DNA from: Brevundimonas subvibrioides ATCC 15264
Lineage (GTDB): Bacteria; Pseudomonadota; Alphaproteobacteria; Caulobacterales; Caulobacteraceae
Reading direction: 5' to 3'
Length of the DNA stretch: 64,000 nucleotides
Assembly: GCF_000144605.1 (NCBI RefSeq)
Contig: NC_014375.1
Coordinates: forward strand, 1,426,001-1,490,000
This document shows positions 63,714 through 64,000 of this stretch, piece by piece; within the stretch, counting starts at the first letter, position 1, and each line of letters opens with the position of its first letter. The translations under genes were made by a program, and so were the position numbers. The notes beneath the pieces are model-generated. The model was not told the origin of the DNA. It ran no database searches and was given only the letters and a program-made list of their open reading frames with translations.

Positions 63714-64000
63714 TGGCCGCCGCTCCAACCGCCAAACACTACGACACCATCCTGTCGCCGATCATCACCGAGAAGGCGACGATCCTGTCGGAGCAGAACA
63801 AGGTCGTGTTCCGCGTCGCGGGCACCTCGACCAAGGACGAGATCGCCGCTGCGGTCGAAAGCCTGTTCAAGGTCAACGTCCTGAAGGTCAACACCCTGGT
63901 TCAAAAGGGCAAGACCAAGCGCTTCCGCGGCATCATGGGCCGTCGGGTCGACATCAAAAAAGCGATCGTGACGCTGGCTGAAGGCCAGTCGATCGACGTC
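63713..64000 (+). CDS. rplW: 50S ribosomal protein L23 (3' end outside the window)
   Basis: The first 96 residues of L23 are visible: [60 protein letters not shown]. No stop codon occurs before base 64000, so the gene continues beyond the window by a few codons. L23 sits at the exit tunnel and docks trigger factor and SRP. The ATG overlaps the rplD stop (TAATG). Confidence 0.97.
   Translation, partial: MAAAPTAKHYDTILSPIITEKATILSEQNKVVFRVAGTSTKDEIAAAVESLFKVNVLKVNTLVQKGKTKRFRGIMGRRVDIKKAIVTLAEGQSIDV

Overview
The window is a high-GC (about two-thirds G+C or more), densely coded alphaproteobacterial chromosome segment. A Caulobacteraceae host, probably Brevundimonas or a close relative, is an inference. 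It rests on sigma54-type flagellar promoters, a CtrA-type TTAA-N7-TTAACC site, two DUF2336 proteins, a DUF2849-CysI pair and LacI-type TGTAA-N4-TTACA operators. No rRNA, CRISPR array, transposase or prophage was seen. One tRNA gene, tRNA-Thr(UGU), is present.

Layout. 1-6.1 kb: flagellar hook operon fliK-flgD-flgE (minus) diverging from flgK-flgL (plus), with a pair of near-identical sigma54-type promoters between them. 6.2-8.9 kb: a DNA-repair pair, a radical SAM/helix-hairpin-helix protein plus a fused UdgX uracil-DNA binder, behind a palindromic promoter. 9-14.3 kb: an Mla-type lipid transporter (mlaE-mlaF-mlaD-lipoprotein) facing a cyclic-nucleotide-domain patatin phospholipase. 14.3-14.9 kb: a parDE toxin-antitoxin pair with its operator. 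15-21.3 kb: a SPOR-domain D,D-carboxypeptidase, a phasin, a 51-residue unannotated ORF, clpS-clpA and two small membrane or stress proteins. 21.3-28.9 kb: an orphan sugar-ABC ATPase, pccB, an AT-rich HEPN-motif gene, a broken tyrosine-phosphatase gene, and small metabolic and RNA-modification genes. 29-38.4 kb: pckG, a FAD oxidoreductase, TonB, a lytic transglycosylase, two DUF2336 genes around an Hpt protein and NAD kinase, and a class II aldolase. 38.4-46.9 kb: an outer-membrane-like protein, an RND efflux pair, feoAB and a prepilin peptidase. 47-57.2 kb: assimilatory sulfate reduction, cysD-cysNC on one strand and cysG-DUF2849-cysI-cysH-cysK on the other, with a LysR gene between. 57.2-61.6 kb: tRNA-Thr, small genes, and an ECF42-type sigma factor with its DGPF/YCII partner and a matching promoter. 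61.7-64 kb: the start of the S10 ribosomal operon.

Working together: the cys genes carry sulfate through APS and sulfite to sulfide and cysteine, and CysG makes the siroheme that CysI needs. MlaEFD, the lipoprotein and the patatin look like an envelope-lipid module. ClpS feeds N-degron substrates to ClpA. The ECF sigma factor probably drives its own operon.

Least explained: the AT-rich HEPN-motif gene 24135-24917 beside a gene broken by a one-base frameshift; two copies of a 9-bp tandem-repeat element placed 12-16 bp after stop codons (26885-26937 and 46932-46985); palindromic repeats that supply the last codons of genes; and the strict palindrome over the apparently leaderless promoter of the UdgX operon.
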